Source: Colletes latitarsis | Lineage: Eukaryota; Arthropoda; Insecta; Hymenoptera; Colletidae | Length of the DNA stretch: 64,000 nt | Assembly: GCF_051014445.1 (NCBI RefSeq) | Contig: NC_135134.1 | Span: 2,013,672 to 2,077,671 of the forward strand | Direction of reading: 5' to 3' | Shown: positions 39,734-53,595 of the stretch, one piece after another | Layout of the letters: every line of letters begins with the position of its first letter | Position numbering within the stretch: the first letter of the stretch is position 1 | The notes under the pieces: model-generated | Seen by the model: the letters and a program-made list of their open reading frames with translations, nothing else | What the model was told of the DNA's origin: nothing | The model's database searches: none | Position numbers and translations under genes: made by a program

Positions 39734-40315
39734 ATCTGTATCACGTAGTAATGTGGTACCACACTGGAAACGTCAATAAAAGCTGGTTCCGATTAGTATC
39801 TTAGAGGATAACGCTGGTTATGGCTGTGTTAGTTCTGGTATTTGCAATCATCTGGCTCGTACCTTCACATTTTTCGCCTACTTGTTGTCAAGATCCTGGG
39901 CTTTTTCTGGTCTGGATCACGTAGTAATGCGGTACCACACCGTAACAGTCAATTAAACCTGGTTACGATTAATATTTTGGAGGAAAACGCCGGTTATGTC
40001 TCGGTTGGGTCTGGGATTTGCCCGCATCTGGCTCGTACCTTTGCATTTTTCGCCTACTTGTTGGCAAGATCCTGGGCTTTTTCTGGTTCGCATCACGTAG
40101 TAATGCGGTACCACACCGAAACTGTCAATTAAACCTGGTTGCGATTAATATTTTAGAGGATAACGCCGGTTATGTCTCGGTTAGGTCTGGGATTTGCCCT
40201 CATCTGGCTCGTACTTTCGCATTTTTCGCATACTTGTCGGCCAGATCCTGGCCTTTTTCTGGCTTGGACCACGTAGTAATTAGGTACCACACTGAAACAT
40301 TCAACTAAACCTGGT
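39734..40315. repeat. Block duplicated at 44,662-45,243 (28-monomer spacing)
   Basis: Shared markers are GGAAACGTCAATAAAAGC, GGCTGTGTTAG, CCTTCACATTTTTCGCC, GGTTACGATTAATATTTTGG with GGAAAACGCC, GGTTGGGTCTGGG and GGTTCGCATCACG. The spacing is 4,928 bp. A difference is CTTGTCGGCC near 40,235 versus CTTGTTGGCC near 45,163. Confidence 0.9.
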
Positions 40316-42902
40316 TGCGATTAATATTCTGGAGGATAACGCCGGTTATGTCTCGGTTAGGTCTGGGATTTGCCCTGATCTGGCTCCTACTTTCGCATTT
40401 TTCGCATACTTGTTGGCCAGATCCTGGGCTTTTCCTGGATTGGATCACGTAGTAATGCGGCACCACACCGAAACAGTCAATTTAACCTGGTTGCGATTAA
40501 TATTTTAGGGGATAACGCCGGTTATGTCTCGGTTAGGTCTGGGATTTGCCCTGATCTGGCTCCTACTTTCGCATTTTTCGCATACTTGTTGGCCAGATCC
40601 TGGGCTTTTCCTGGATTGGATCACGTAGTAATGCGGTACCACACCGAAACAGTCAATTAAACCTGGTTGCGAATAATATTTTAGAGGATAACGCCGGTTA
40701 TGTCTCGGTTAGGACTGGGATTTGCCCTCATCTGGCTCGCACTTTCGCATTTTTCGCATACTTGTTGGCCAGATCCTGGGCTTTTTCTGGCTTGGACCAC
40801 GTAGTAATGTGGTACCACATTGAAACAGTCAAATAAACCTGGTTCCGATTAATATTTTAGAGAATAACGCCGGTTATGTCTGGGTTGGTTCTGGTATTTG
40901 CCCTCATCTGGCTCGCACTTTCGCATCTATCGCATACTTGGTGGCCAGATCCTGGCCTTTTTCTGGTCTGTATCACGTAGTAATGTGGTACCACACTGGA
41001 ACCGTCAATAAAAGCTGGTTCCGATTAGTATCTTAGAGGATAACGCTGGTTATGGCTGGGTTAGTTCTGGTATTTGCAATCATCTGGCTCGTACCTTCGC
41101 CTTTTTCGCCTACTTGTTGTCAAGATCCTGGGCTTTTTCTGGTTTGGATCACGTAGTAATGCGGTACCACACCGTAACAGTCAATTAAACCTGGTTGCGA
41201 TTAATATTTTGGGGGATAACGCCGGTTATGTCTCGGTTAGGTCTGGGATTTGCCCTCATCTGGCTCGTACCTTTGCATTTTTCGCCTACTTGTTGGCAAG
41301 ATCCTGGGCTTTTTCTGGTTTGGATCACGTAGTAATATGGTACCACACTGAAACAGTCAATTAAACCTGGTTCCGATTAATATTTTAGAGGATAACGCCG
41401 GTTATGTCTCGGTTAGGTCTGGGATTTGCCCTCATCTGGCTCGTAACTTCGCATTTTTCGCCTACTTGTTGGCAAGATCCAGGGCTTTTTCTGGTTCGGA
41501 TCACGTAGTAATGCGGTACCACACCGAAACAGTCAATTAAACCTGGTTGCGATTAATATTTTAGAGGATAACGCCGGTTATGCCTGGGTTAGGTCTGGGA
41601 TTTGCCCTCATGTGGCTCGTACTTTCGCATTTTTCGCCTACTTGTTGTCAAGATCCTGGGCTTTTTCTGGTTCGGATCACGTAGTAATGCGGTACCACAC
41701 CGAAACAGTCAATTAAACCTGGTTGCGATTAATATTTTAGAGGATAACGCCGGTTATGTCTCGGTTAGGTCTGGGATTTGCCCTGGTCTGGCTCCTACTT
41801 TCGCATTTTTCGCATACTTGTTGGCCAGATCCTGGCCTTCTTCTGGCTTGGACCACGTAGTAATTCGGTACCACACTGAAACATTCAACTAAACCTGGTT
41901 CCGATTAATATTTTAGAGGATAACGCCGGTTATGTCTGAGTTAGTTCTGGTATTTGCCCTCATCTGGCTCGCACTTTCGCATCTATCGCATATTTGATGG
42001 CTAGATCCTGGCCTTTTTCTGGTTTGGATCACGTAGTAATGCGGTACCACACCGAAACAGTCAATTAAACCTGGTTGCGATTAATATTTTAGAGGATAAC
42101 GCCGGTTATGTCTGGGTTAGGTCTGGGATTTGCCCTCATGTGGCTCGTACTTTCGCATTTTTCGCATACTTGTTGGCCAGATCCTGGCCTTTTTCTGGCT
42201 TGGATCACGTAGTAATGCGGTACCACACCGAAACTGTCAATTAAACCTGGTTGCTATTAATATTCTGGAGGATAACGCCGGTTATGTCTCGGTTAGGTCT
42301 GGGATTTGCCCTGATCTGGCTCCTACTTTCGCATTTTTCGCATACTTGTTGGCCAGATCCTGGGCTTTTCCTGGATTGGATCACGTAGTAATGCGGCACC
42401 ACACTGAAACAGTCAATTAAACCTGGTTGCGATTAATATTTTAGGGGATAACGCCGGTTATGTCTCGGTTAGGTCTGGGATTTGCCCTCATCTGGCTCGC
42501 ACTTTCGCATCTATCGCATACTTGATGGCTAGATCCTGGCCTTTTTCTGGTTTGGATCACGTAGTAATGCGGTACCACACCGAAACAGTCAATTAAACCT
42601 GGTTGCGAATAATATTTTAGAGGATTACGCCGGTTATGTCTCGGTTAGGTCTGGGATTTGCCCTCATCTGGCTCGCACTTTCGCATTTTTCGCATACTTG
42701 TTGGCCAGATCCTGGGCTTTTTCTGGCTTGGACCACGTAGTAATGTGGTACCACACTGAAACAGTCAATTAAACCTGGTTGCGAATAATATTTTAGAGGA
42801 TAACGCCGGTTATGTCTCGGTTAGGTCTGGGATTTGCCCTGATCTGGCTCCTACTTTCGCATTTTTCGCATACTTGTTGGCCAGATCCTGGGCTTTTCCT
42901 GG

Positions 42903-43078
42903 ATTGGATCACGTAGTAATGCGGTACCACACCGAAACAGTCAATTAAACCTGGTTGCGAATAATATTTTAGAGGATAACGCCGGTTATGTCTCGGTTAG
43001 GACTGGGATTTGCCCTCATCTGGCTCGCACTTTCGCATTTTTCGCATACTTGTTGGCCAGATCCTGGGCTTTTTCTGG
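42903..43078. repeat. Monomer present here but absent at the matching site 38,678
   Basis: Aligning 36,614-39,495 with 40,838-43,895, the spacing jumps from 4,224 to 4,400 bp at this point. The upstream copy passes from a class E unit (CTGGATTGGA) directly into CCACGTAGTAATG. The downstream copy has one extra complete unit, with GCGAATAATATT and GGTTAGGACTGGG. The change is exactly 176 bp, as expected from in-register unequal exchange. Confidence 0.88.
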
Positions 43079-43889
43079 CTTGGACCACGTAGTAATGTGG
43101 TACCACACTGAAACAGTCAAATAAACCTGGTTCCGATTAATATTTTAGAGAATAACGCCGGTTATGTCTGGGTTGGTTCTGGTATTTGCCCTCATCTGGC
43201 TCGCACTTTCGCATCTATCGCATACTTGGTGGCCAGATCCTGGCCTTTTTCTGGTCTGTATCACGTAGTAATGTGGTACCACACTGGAACCGTCAATAAA
43301 AGCTGGTTCCGATTAGTATCTTAGAGGATAACGCTGGTTATGGCTGGGTTAGTTCTGGTATTTGCAATCATCTGGCTCGTACCTTTGCATTTTTCGCCTA
43401 CTTGTTGTCAAGATCCTGGGCTTTTTCTGGTTTGGATCACGTAGTAATGCGGTACCACACCGTAACAGTCAATTAAACCTGGTTGCGATTAATATTTTGG
43501 GGGATAACGCCGGTTATGTCTCGGTTAGGTCTGGGATTTGCCCTCATCTGGCTCGTACCTTTGCATTTTTCGCCTACTTGTAGGCAAGATCCTGGGCTTT
43601 TTCTGGTTGGGATCACGTAGTAATGCGGTACCACACCGAAACAGTCAATTAAACCTGGTTGCGATTAATATTTTAGAGGATAAGGCCGGTTATGTCTCGG
43701 TTAGGTCTGGGATTTGCCCTGATCTGGCTCCTACTTTCGCATTTTTCGCATACTTGTTGGCCAGATCCTGGGCTTTTCCTGGTTTGGATCACGTAGTAAT
43801 ATGGTATCACACTGAAACAGTCAATTAAACCTGGTTCCGATTAATATTTTAGAGGATAACGCCGCTTATGTCTCGGTTAGGTCTGGGAT

Positions 43890-45710
43890 TTGCCCGCATC
43901 TGGCTCGTACCTTTGCATTTTTCGCCTACTTGTTGGCAAGATCCTGGGCTTTTTCTGGTTCGCATCACGTAGTAATGCGGTACCACACCGAAACTGTCAA
44001 TTAAACCTGGTTGCGATTAATATTTTAGAGGATAACGCCGGTTATGTCTCGGTTAGGTCTGGGATTTGCCCTCATCTGGCTCGTACTTTCGCATTTTTCG
44101 CATACTTGTTGGCCAGATCCTGGCCTTTTTCTGGCTTGGACCACGTAGTAATTAGGTACCACACTGAAACATTCAACTAAACCTGGTTCCGATTAATATT
44201 TTAGAGGATAACGCCGGCTATGTCTGGGTTAGTTCTGGTATTTGCCCTCATCTGGCTCGTACCTTCGCATTTTTCGCCTACTTGTTGTCAAGATCCTGGG
44301 CTTTTTCTGGTCTGGATGACGTAGTAATGCGGTACCATACCGTAACAGTCAATTAAACCTGGTTGCGATTAATATTTTAGAGGATAACACCGGTTATGTC
44401 TCGGTTAGGTCTGGGATTTGCCCTGATCTGGCTCCTACTTTCGCATCTATCGCATACTTGATGGCTAGATCCTGGCCATTTACTGGTTTGGATCACGTAG
44501 TAATGCGGTACCACACCGAAACAGTCAATTAAACCTGGTTGCGATTAATATTTTAGAGGATACCGCCGGTTATGTCTCGGTTAGGTCTGGGATTTGCCCT
44601 CATCTGGCTCGCACTTTCGCATTTTTCGCATACTTGCTGGCCAGATCCTGGCCTTTTTCTGGTCTGTATCACGTAGTAATGTGGTACCACACTGGAAACG
44701 TCAATAAAAGCTGGTTCCGATTAGTATCTTAGAGGATAACGCTGGTTATGGCTGTGTTAGTTCTGGTATTTGCAATCATCTGGCTCGTACCTTCACATTT
44801 TTCGCCTACTTGTTGTCAAGATCCTGGGCTTTTTCTGGTCTGGATCACGTAGTAATGCGGTACCACACCGTAACAGTCAATTAAACCTGGTTACGATTAA
44901 TATTTTGGAGGAAAACGCCGGTTATGTCTCGGTTGGGTCTGGGATTTGCCCGCATCTGGCTCGTACCTTTGCATTTTTCGCCTACTTGTTGGCAAGATCC
45001 TGGGCTTTTTCTGGTTCGCATCACGTAGTAATGCGGTACCACACCGAAACTGTCAATTAAACCTGGTTGCGATTAATATTTTAGAGGATAACGCCGGTTA
45101 TGTCTCGGTTAGGTCTGGGATTTGCCCTCATCTGGCTCGTACTTTCGCATTTTTCGCATACTTGTTGGCCAGATCCTGGCCTTTTTCTGGCTTGGACCAC
45201 GTAGTAATTAGGTACCACACTGAAACATTCAACTAAACCTGGTTCCGATTAATATTTTAGAGGATAACGCCGGCTATGTCTGGGTTAGTTCTGGTATTTG
45301 CCCTCATCTGGCTCGTACCTTCGCATTTTTCGCCTACTTGTTGTCAAGATCCTGGGCTTTCTCTGGTCTGGATGACGTAGTAATGCGGTACCACACCGTA
45401 ACAGTCAATTAAACCTGGTTGCGATTAATATTTTAGAGGATAACACCGGTTATGTCTCGGTTAGGTCTGGGATTTGCCCTGATCTGGCTCCTACTTTCGC
45501 ATCTATCGCATACTTGATGGCTAGATCCTGGCCATTTACTGGTTTGGATCACGTAGTAATGCGGTACCACACCGAAACAGTCAATTAAACCTGGTTGCGA
45601 TTAATATTTTAGAGGATACCGCCGGTTATGTCTCGGTTAGGTCTGGGATTTGCCCTCATCTGGCTCGCACTTTCGCATTTTACGCATACTTGTTGGCCAG
45701 ATCCTGGCCT
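43890..45710. repeat. Six-monomer (1,056-bp) tandem duplication
   Basis: 43,900-44,650 matches 44,956-45,706 at 1,056 bp. Shared markers are GGTTCGCATCACG, CCGGCTATGTCTGGG, GGTCTGGATGACG and GGCCATTTACTGG. Differences include GGTACCATACC versus GGTACCACACC and CTTTTTCTGG versus CTTTCTCTGG. The GGATAACACCGG unit follows in both. Confidence 0.86.
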
Positions 45711-48700
45711 TTTTCTGGCTTGGACCACGTAGTAATTAGGTACCACACTGAAACATTCAACTAAACCTGGTTCCGATTAATATTTTAGAGGATGACGCCG
45801 GCTATGTCTGGGTTAGTTCTGGTATTTGCCCTCATCTGGCTCGTACCTTCGCATTTTTCGCCTACTTGTTGTCAAGATCCTGGGCTTTTTCTGGTCTGGA
45901 TCACGTAGTAATGCGGTACCACACCGTAACAGTCAATTAAACCTGGTTGGGGATTAATATTTTAGAGGATAACACCGGTTATGTCTTGGTTAGGTCTGGG
46001 ATTTGCCCTGATCTGGCTCCTACTTTTGCATTTTTCGCATACTTGTTGGCCAGATCCTGGCCTTTTTCTGGCTTGGATCACGTAGTAATGCGGTACCACA
46101 CCGAAACAGTCAATTAAACCTGGTTGCGATTAATATTTTGGAGGATAACGCCGGTTATGTCTCGGTTAGGTCTGGGATTTGCCCTCATCTGGCTCGTACT
46201 TTCGCATTTTACGCATACTTGTTGGCCAGATCCTGGCCTTTTTCTGGCTTGGACCACGTAGTAATTAGGTACCACACTGAAACATTCAACTAAACCTGGT
46301 TCCGATTAATATTTTAGGGGATACCGCCGGTTATGTCTCGGTTAGGTCTGGTATTTGCCCTCATCTGGCTCGCACTTTCGCATCTATCGCATACTTGGTG
46401 GCCAGATCCTGGCCTTTTTCTGGTCTGTAGCACGTAGTAATGTGGTACCACACTGGAACCGACAATAAAAGCTGGTTCCGATTAGTATCTTAGAGGATAA
46501 CGCTGGTTATGGCTGGGTTAGTTCTGGTATTTGCAATCATCTGGCTCGTACCTTCGCATTTTTCGCCTACTTGTTGTCAAGATCCTGGGCTTTTTCAGGT
46601 TTGGATCACGTAGTAATATGGTACCACACTGAAACAGTCAATTAAACCTGGTTCCGATTAATATTTTAGAGGATAACGCCGGTTATGTCTCGGTTAGGTC
46701 TGGGATTTGCCCTCATCTGGCTCGTAACTTCGCATTTTTCGCCTACTTCTTGGCAAGATCCAGGGCTTCTTCTGGTTCGGATCACGTAGTAATGCGGTAC
46801 CGCACCGAAACAGTCAATTAAACCTGGTTGCGATTAATATTTTAGAGGATAACGCCGGTTATGCCTGGGTTAGGTCTGGGATTTGCCTCATGTGGCTCGT
46901 ACTTTCGCATTTTTCGCCTACTTGTTGTCAAGATCCTGGGCTTTTTCTGGTTCGGATCACGTAGTAATGCGGTACCACACCCAAACAGTCAATTAAACCT
47001 GGTTGCGATTAAGATTTTAGAGGATAACGCCGGTTATGTCTGGGTTAGGTCTGGGATTTGCCCTCATGTGGCTCGTACTTTCGCATTTTTCGCATACTTA
47101 TTGGCCAGATCCTGGCCTTTTTCTGGCTTGGATCACGTAGTAATGCGGTACCACACCGAAACTGTCAATTAAACCTGGTTGCGATTAATATTTTAGAGGA
47201 TAACGCCGGTTATGTCTCGGTTAGGTCTGGGATTTGCCCTCATCTGGCTCGTACTTTCGCATCTTTCGCATACTTGTTGGCCAGATCCTGGCCTTTTTCA
47301 GGCTTGGACCACGTAGTAATTAGGTACCACACTGAAACATTCAACTAAACCTGGTTCCGATTAATATTTTAGAGGATAACGCCGGTTATGTCTGGGTTAG
47401 TTCTGGTATTTGCCCTCATCTGGCTCGTACCTTCGCATTTTTCGCCTACTTGTTGTCAAGATCCTGGGCTTTTTCAGGTTTGGATCACGTAGTAATGCGG
47501 AACCACACCGTAACAGTCAATTAAACCTGGTTGCGATTTATATTTTGGGGGATAACGCCGGTTATGTCTCGGTTAGGTCTGGGATTTGCCCTCATCTGGC
47601 TCGTACCTTTGCATTTCTCGCCTACTTGTTGGCAAGATCCTGGGCTTTTTCTGGTTCGGATCACGTAGTAATGCGGTACCACACCGAAACAGTCAATTAA
47701 ACCTGGTTGCGATTAATATTTTAGAGGATAACGCCGATTATGTCCCGGTTAGGTCTCGGATTTGGCCTCATCTGTCTCCTACTTTCGCATTTTTCGCATA
47801 CTTGTTGGCCAGATCCTGGGCTTTTCCTGGTTTGGATCACGTAGTAATGCGGTACCACACCGAAACAGTCAATTAAACCTGGTTGCGATTAATATTTTAG
47901 AGGATAACGCCGGTTATGTCTCGGTTAGGTCTGGGATTTGCCCTGATCTGGCTCCTACTTTCGCATTTTTCGCATACTTGTTGGCAAGATCCTGGGCTTT
48001 TTCTGGTTCGCATCACGTAGTAATGCGGTACCACACCGAAACTGTCAATTAAACCTGGTTGCGATTAATATTTTAGAGGATAACGCCGGTTATGTCTCGG
48101 TTAGGTCTGGGATTTGCCCTCATCTGGCTCGTACTTTCGCATTTTACGCATACTTGTTGGCCAGATCCTGGCCTTTTTCTGGCTTGGACCACGTAGTAAT
48201 TAGGTACCACACTGAAACATTCAACTAAACCTGGTTCCGATTAATATTTTAGAGGATAACGCCGGCTATGTCTGGGTTAGTTCTGGTATTTGCCCTCATC
48301 TGGCTCGTACCTTCGCATTTTTCGCCTACTTGTTGTCAAGATCCTGGGCTTTTTCTGGTCTGGATCACGTAGTAATGCGGTACCACACCGTAACAGTCAA
48401 CTAAACCTGGTTGCGATTAATATTTTGGAGGATAACACCGGTTATGTCTCGGTTAGGTCTGGGATTTGCCCTGATCTGGCTCCTACTTTTGCATTTTTCG
48501 CATACTTGTTGGCCAGATCCTGGCCTTTTTCTGGCTTGGATCACGTAGTAATGCGGTACCACACCGAAACAGTCAATTAAACCTGGTTGCGATTAATATT
48601 TTGGAGGATAACGCCGGTTATGTATCGGTTAGGTCTGGGATTTGCCCTCATCTGGCTCGCACTTTCGCATCTATCGCATACTTGATGGCTAGATCCTGGC

Positions 48701-50689
48701 CTTTTTCTGGTTTGGATCACGTAGTAATGCGGTACCCCACCGAAACAGTCAATTAAACCCGGTTGCGATTAATATTTTAGAGGATACCGCCGGTTATGTC
48801 TCGGTTAGGTCTGGTATTTGCCCTCATCTGGCTCGCACTTTCGCATCTATCGCATACTTGGTGGCCAGATCCTGGCCTTTTTCTGGTCTGTATCACGTAG
48901 TAATGTGGTACCACACTGGAACCGGCAATAAAAGCTGGTTCCGATTAGTATCTTAGAGGATAACGCTGGTTATGGCTGGGTTAGTTCTGGTATTTGCAAT
49001 CAACTGGCTCATACCTTCGCATTTTTCGCCTACTTGTTGTCAAGATCCTGGGCTTTTTCAGGTTTGGATCACGTAGTAATATGGTACCACACTGAAACAG
49101 TCAATTAAACCTGGTTCCGATTAATATTTTAGAGGATAACGCCGGTTATGTCTCGGTTAGGTCTGGGATTTGCCCTCATCTGGCTCGTAACTTCGCATTT
49201 TTCGCCTACTTGTTGGCAAGATCCAGGGCTTTTTCTGGTTCGGATCACGTAGTAATATGGTACCACACTGAAACAGTCAATTAAACCTGGTTGCGATTAA
49301 GATTTTAGAGGATAACGCCGGTTATGTCTGGGTTAGGTCTGGGATTTGCCCTCATGTGGCTCGTACTTTCGCATTTTTCGCATACTTGCTGGCCAGATCC
49401 TGGCCTTTTTCTGGCTTGGATCACGTAGTAATGCGGTACCACACCGAAACTGTCAATTAAACCTGGTTGCGATTAATATTTTAGAGGATAACGCCGGTTA
49501 TGTCTCGGTTAGGTCTGGGATTTGCCCTCATCTGGCTCGTACCTTCGCATTTTTCGCCTACTTGTTGTCAAGATCCTGGGCTTTTTCTGGTCTGGATCAC
49601 GTAGTAATGCGGTACCACACCGTAACAGTCAATTAAACCTGGTTGCGATTAATATTTTAGAGGATAACACCGGTTATGTCTCGGTTAGTTCTGGTATTTG
49701 CCCTCATCTGGCTCGTACCTTCGCATTTTTCGCCTACTTGTTGTCAAGATCCTGGGCTTTTTCTGATCTGGATCACGTAGTAATGCGGTACCACACCGTA
49801 ACAGTCAATTAAACCTGGTTGCGATTAATATTTTAGAGGATAACACCGGTTATGTCTCGGTTAGGTCTGGGATTTGCCCTGATCTGACTCCTACTTTCGC
49901 ATTTTTCGCATACTTGTTGGCCAGATCCTGGCCTTTTTCCGGCTTGGATCACGTAGTAATGCGGTACCACACCGAAACAGTCAATTAAACCTGGTTGCGA
50001 TTAATATTTTAGAGGATAACGCCGGTTATGTCTCGGTTAGGTCTGGGATTTGCCCTCATCTGGCTCGCACTTTCGCATCTATCGCATACTTGATGGCTAG
50101 ATCCTGGCCTTTTTCTGGTTTGGATCACGTGGTAATGCGGTACCACACCGAAACAGTCAATAAAAGCTGGTTCCAATTAGTATCTTAGAGGATAACGCTG
50201 GTTATGGCTGGGTTAGTTCTGGTATTTGCAATCATCTGGCTCGTTCCTTGGCATTTTTCGCCTACTTGTTGTCAAGATCCTGGGCTTTTTCTGGTTTAGA
50301 TAACGTAGTAATGCGGCACCGCACCGTAACAGTCAATTAAACCTGGTTGCGATTAATATTTTGGAGGATAACGCCGGTTATGTCTCGGTTAGGTCTGGGA
50401 TTTGCCCTCATCTGTCTCGCACCTTTGCATTTTTCGCCTACTTGTTGTCAAGATCCTGGGCTTTTTCTGGCTTGGACCACGTAGTAATTAGGTACCACAC
50501 TGAAACATTCAACTAAATCTGGTTCCGATTAATGTTTTAGAGGATAACGCCGGTTATGTCTGGGTTAGTTCAGGTATTTGCCCTCATCTGGCTCGCACTT
50601 TCGCATCTATCGCATACTTGATGGCTAGACCCTGGCCGTTTTCTGGTTTGGATCACGTAGTAATGCGGTACCACACCGAAACAGTCAAT

Positions 50690-51310
50690 TAAACCTGGTT
50701 GCGATTAATATTTTAGAGGATAACGCCGGCTATGTCTGGGATAGGTCTGGTATTTGCCCTCATCTGGCTCGTACTTTCGCATTTTTCGCATACTTGCTGG
50801 CCAGATCCTGGCCATTTTCTGGCCTGTATCGCGTAGTAATGTGGTACCACACTGAAACCGTCAATAAAAGCTGGTTCGGATTAGTATCTTAGAGGATAAC
50901 GCTGGTTATGTCTGGGTTAGTTCTGGTATTTGCAATCATCTGGCTCGTAGATTCGCATTTTTCGCCTACTTGTTGTCAAGATCCTGGGCTTTTTCTGGTT
51001 TGGATCACGTAGTAATGCGGCACCGCACCGTAACAGTCAATTAAACCTGGTTGCGATTAATATTTTAGAGGATAACGCCGGCTATGTCTGGGATAGGTCT
51101 GGTATTTGCCCTCATCTGGCTCGTACTTTCGCATTTTTCGCATACTTGTTGGCCAGATCCTGGGCTTTTCCTGGTTTGGATCACGTAGTAATATGGTACC
51201 ACACTGAAACAGTCAATTAAACCTGGTTCCGATTAATATTTTAGAGGACAACGCCGCTTATGTCTCGGTTAGGTCTGGGATTTGCCCTCATCTGGCTCGT
51301 ACCTTCGCAT
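50690..51310. repeat. Block duplicated at 52,066-52,686
   Basis: Shared markers are GGCCTGTATC, GGTTCGGATTAG, CTCGTAGATTCGC, GCGGCACCGCACC, GGACAACGCCGC and CCGGCTATGTCTGGG. The spacing is 1,376 bp, which is 8 monomers minus the 32-bp deletion in the truncated unit lying between the copies. The flanking segments 50,330-50,690 and 51,562-51,922 match at 1,232 bp, so a truncated unit was added or lost between the copies. Confidence 0.86.
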
Positions 51311-51899
51311 TTTTCGCATACTTGGTTGGCAGATCCTGGCCTTTTTCTGGTCTGTATCACGTAGTAATGTGGTACCACACTGGAACCGTCAATAAAAGCT
51401 GGTTCCGATTATTATCTTAGAGGATAACGCTGGTTATGGCTGGGTTAGTTCTGGTATTTGCAATCATCTGGCTCGTAGCTTCGCATTTTTCGCCTACTTG
51501 TTGTCAAGATCCTGGGCTTTTTCGGGATTGGATCTCGTAGTAATGCGGCACCGCACCGTAACAGTCAATTAAACCTGGTTGCGATTAATATTTTGGAGGA
51601 TAACGCCGGTTATGTCTCGGTTAGGTCTGGGATTTGCCCTCATCTGTCTCGCACCTTTGCATTTTTCGCCTACTTGTTGTCAAGATCCTGGGCTTTTTCT
51701 GGCTTGGACCACGTAGTAATTAGGTACCACACTGAAACATTCAACTAAATCTGGTTCCGATTAATGTTTTAGAGGATAACGCCGGTTATGTCTGGGTTAG
51801 TTCAGGTATTTGCCCTCATCTGGCTCGCACTTTCGCATCTATCGCATACTTGATGGCTAGACCCTGGCCGTTTTCTGGTTTGGATCACGTAGTAATGCA

Positions 51900-52043
51900 G
51901 TACCACACCGAAACAGTCAATTAAACCTGGTTGCGATTAATATTTTAGAGGATAACGCCGGTTATGTCTCGGTTAGGTCTGGAATTTGCCCTCATCTGGC
52001 ACGCACTTTCGCCTTTTTCTGGCTTGGACCACGTAGTAATGTG
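51900..52043. repeat. Truncated 144-bp monomer, copy 1
   Basis: Landmark spacing here is 144 bp. The sequence passes from CGCACTTTCGC straight into CTTTTTCTGGC, losing 32 bases that normally contain the second TTTCGCAT repeat and the GGCCAG dyad region. The junction lies at about 52,011. The same deletion occurs once more 1,552 bp downstream. Confidence 0.95.
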
Positions 52044-53451
52044 GTACCACACTGAAACAGTCAAATACACCTGGTTCCGATTAATATTTTAGAGGATAAC
52101 GCCGGCTATGTCTGGGATAGGTCTGGTATTTGCCCTCATCTGGCTCGTACTTTCGCATTTTTCGCATACTTGCTGGCCAGATCCTGGCCATTTTCTGGCC
52201 TGTATCACGTAGTAATGTGGTACCACACTGAAACCGTCAATAAAAGCTGGTTCGGATTAGTATCTTAGAGGATAACGCTGGTTATGTCTGGGTTAGTTCT
52301 GGTATTTGCAATCATCTGGCTCGTAGATTCGCATTTTTCGCCTACTTGTTGTCAAGATCCTGGGCTTTTTCTGGTTTGGATCACGTAGTAATGCGGCACC
52401 GCACCGTAACAGTCAATTAAACCTGGTTGCGATTAATATTTTAGAGGATAACGCCGGCTATGTCTGGGATAGGTCTGGTATTTGCCCTCATCTGGCTCGT
52501 ACTTTCGCATTTTTCGTATACTTGTTGGCCAGATCCTGGGCTTTTCCTGGTTTGGATCACGTAGTAATATGGTACCACACTGAAACAGTCAATTAAACCT
52601 GGTTCCGATTAATATTTTAGAGGACAACGCCGCTTATGTCTCGGTTAGGTCTGGGATTTGCCCTCATCTGGCTCGTACCTTCGCATTTTTCGCATACTTG
52701 TTGGCCAGATCCTGGCCTTTTTCTGGCTTGGACCACGTAGTAATTTGGTACCACACTGAAACATTCAACTAAACCTGGTTCCGATTAATATTTTAGAGAA
52801 TAACGCCGGTTATGTCTGGGTTAGTTCTGGTATTTGCCCTCATCTGGCTCGCACTTTCGCATCTATCGCATACTTGGTTGGCAGATCCTGGCCTTTTTCT
52901 GGTCTGTATCACGTAGTAATGTGGTACCACACTGGAACCGTCAATAAAAGCTGGTTCCGATTATTATCTTAGAGGATAACGCTGGTTATGGCTGGGTTAG
53001 TTCTGGTATTTGCAATCATCTGGCTCGTACCTTCGCATTTTTCGCCTACTTGTTGTCAAGATCCTGGGCTTTTTCTGGTTTGGATCACGTAGTAATGCGG
53101 TACCACACCGTAACAGTCAATTAAACCTGGTTGCGATTAATATTTTGGGGGATAACGCCGGTTATGTCTCGGTTAGGTCTGGGATTTGCCCTCATCTGGC
53201 TCGTACTTTCGCATTTTTGGCATACTTGTTAGCCAGATCCTGGCCTTTTTCTGGCTTGGACCACGTAGTAATTAGGTACCACACTGAAACATTCAACTAA
53301 ATCTGGTTCCGATTAATGTTTTAGAGGATAACGCCGGTTATGTCTGGGTTAGTTCTGGTATTTGCCCTCATCTGGCTCGCACTTTCGCGTCTATCGCATA
53401 CTTGATGGCTAGACCCTGGCTGTTTTCTGGTTTGGATCACGTAGTAGTGCG

Positions 53452-53595
53452 GTACCACACCGAAACAGTCAATTAAACCTGGTTGCGATTAATATTTTAG
53501 AGGATAACGCCGGTTATGTCTCGGTTAGGTCTGGGATTTGCCCTCATCTGGCTCGCACTTTCGCCTTTTTCTGGCTTGGACCACGTAGTAATGTG
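53452..53595. repeat. Truncated 144-bp monomer, copy 2
   Basis: This has the identical 32-bp deletion with its junction at about 53,563. The spacing from copy 1 is 9 monomers minus 32 bases. Because both the deletion endpoints and the flanking A-type unit (GTCAAATAAACC or GTCAAATACACC) agree, the two are best explained as one event that was later copied. Copy 1 has CTGGCACGCAC where copy 2 has CTGGCTCGCAC. Confidence 0.95.

Larger units (their letters stand above)
38680..45233. repeat. 6.55-kb block, copy 1 (copy 2 at 57,447-64,000)
   Basis: This stretch of about 37 monomers recurs at 18,767 bp. Rare markers match in both copies: CTTGTAGGCAAG, ATAAGGCCGG, CTGACCTTTTTCTGATC, CCACATTGAAAC, TCAATTTAACC, GGATTACGCC, GGTATCACAC and GGTACCATACC. 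I found no difference at any site compared. The spacing equals 107 monomers minus 65 bases, which is exactly the sum of the indels located between the copies. Exact identity begins at 38,680/57,447. Confidence 0.93.

Noticed and set aside
51900..52043. Truncated unit as an insertion or attachment site
   Set aside because: It is a simple internal 32-bp deletion of the monomer. Nothing has been added, and the flanks are ordinary satellite.
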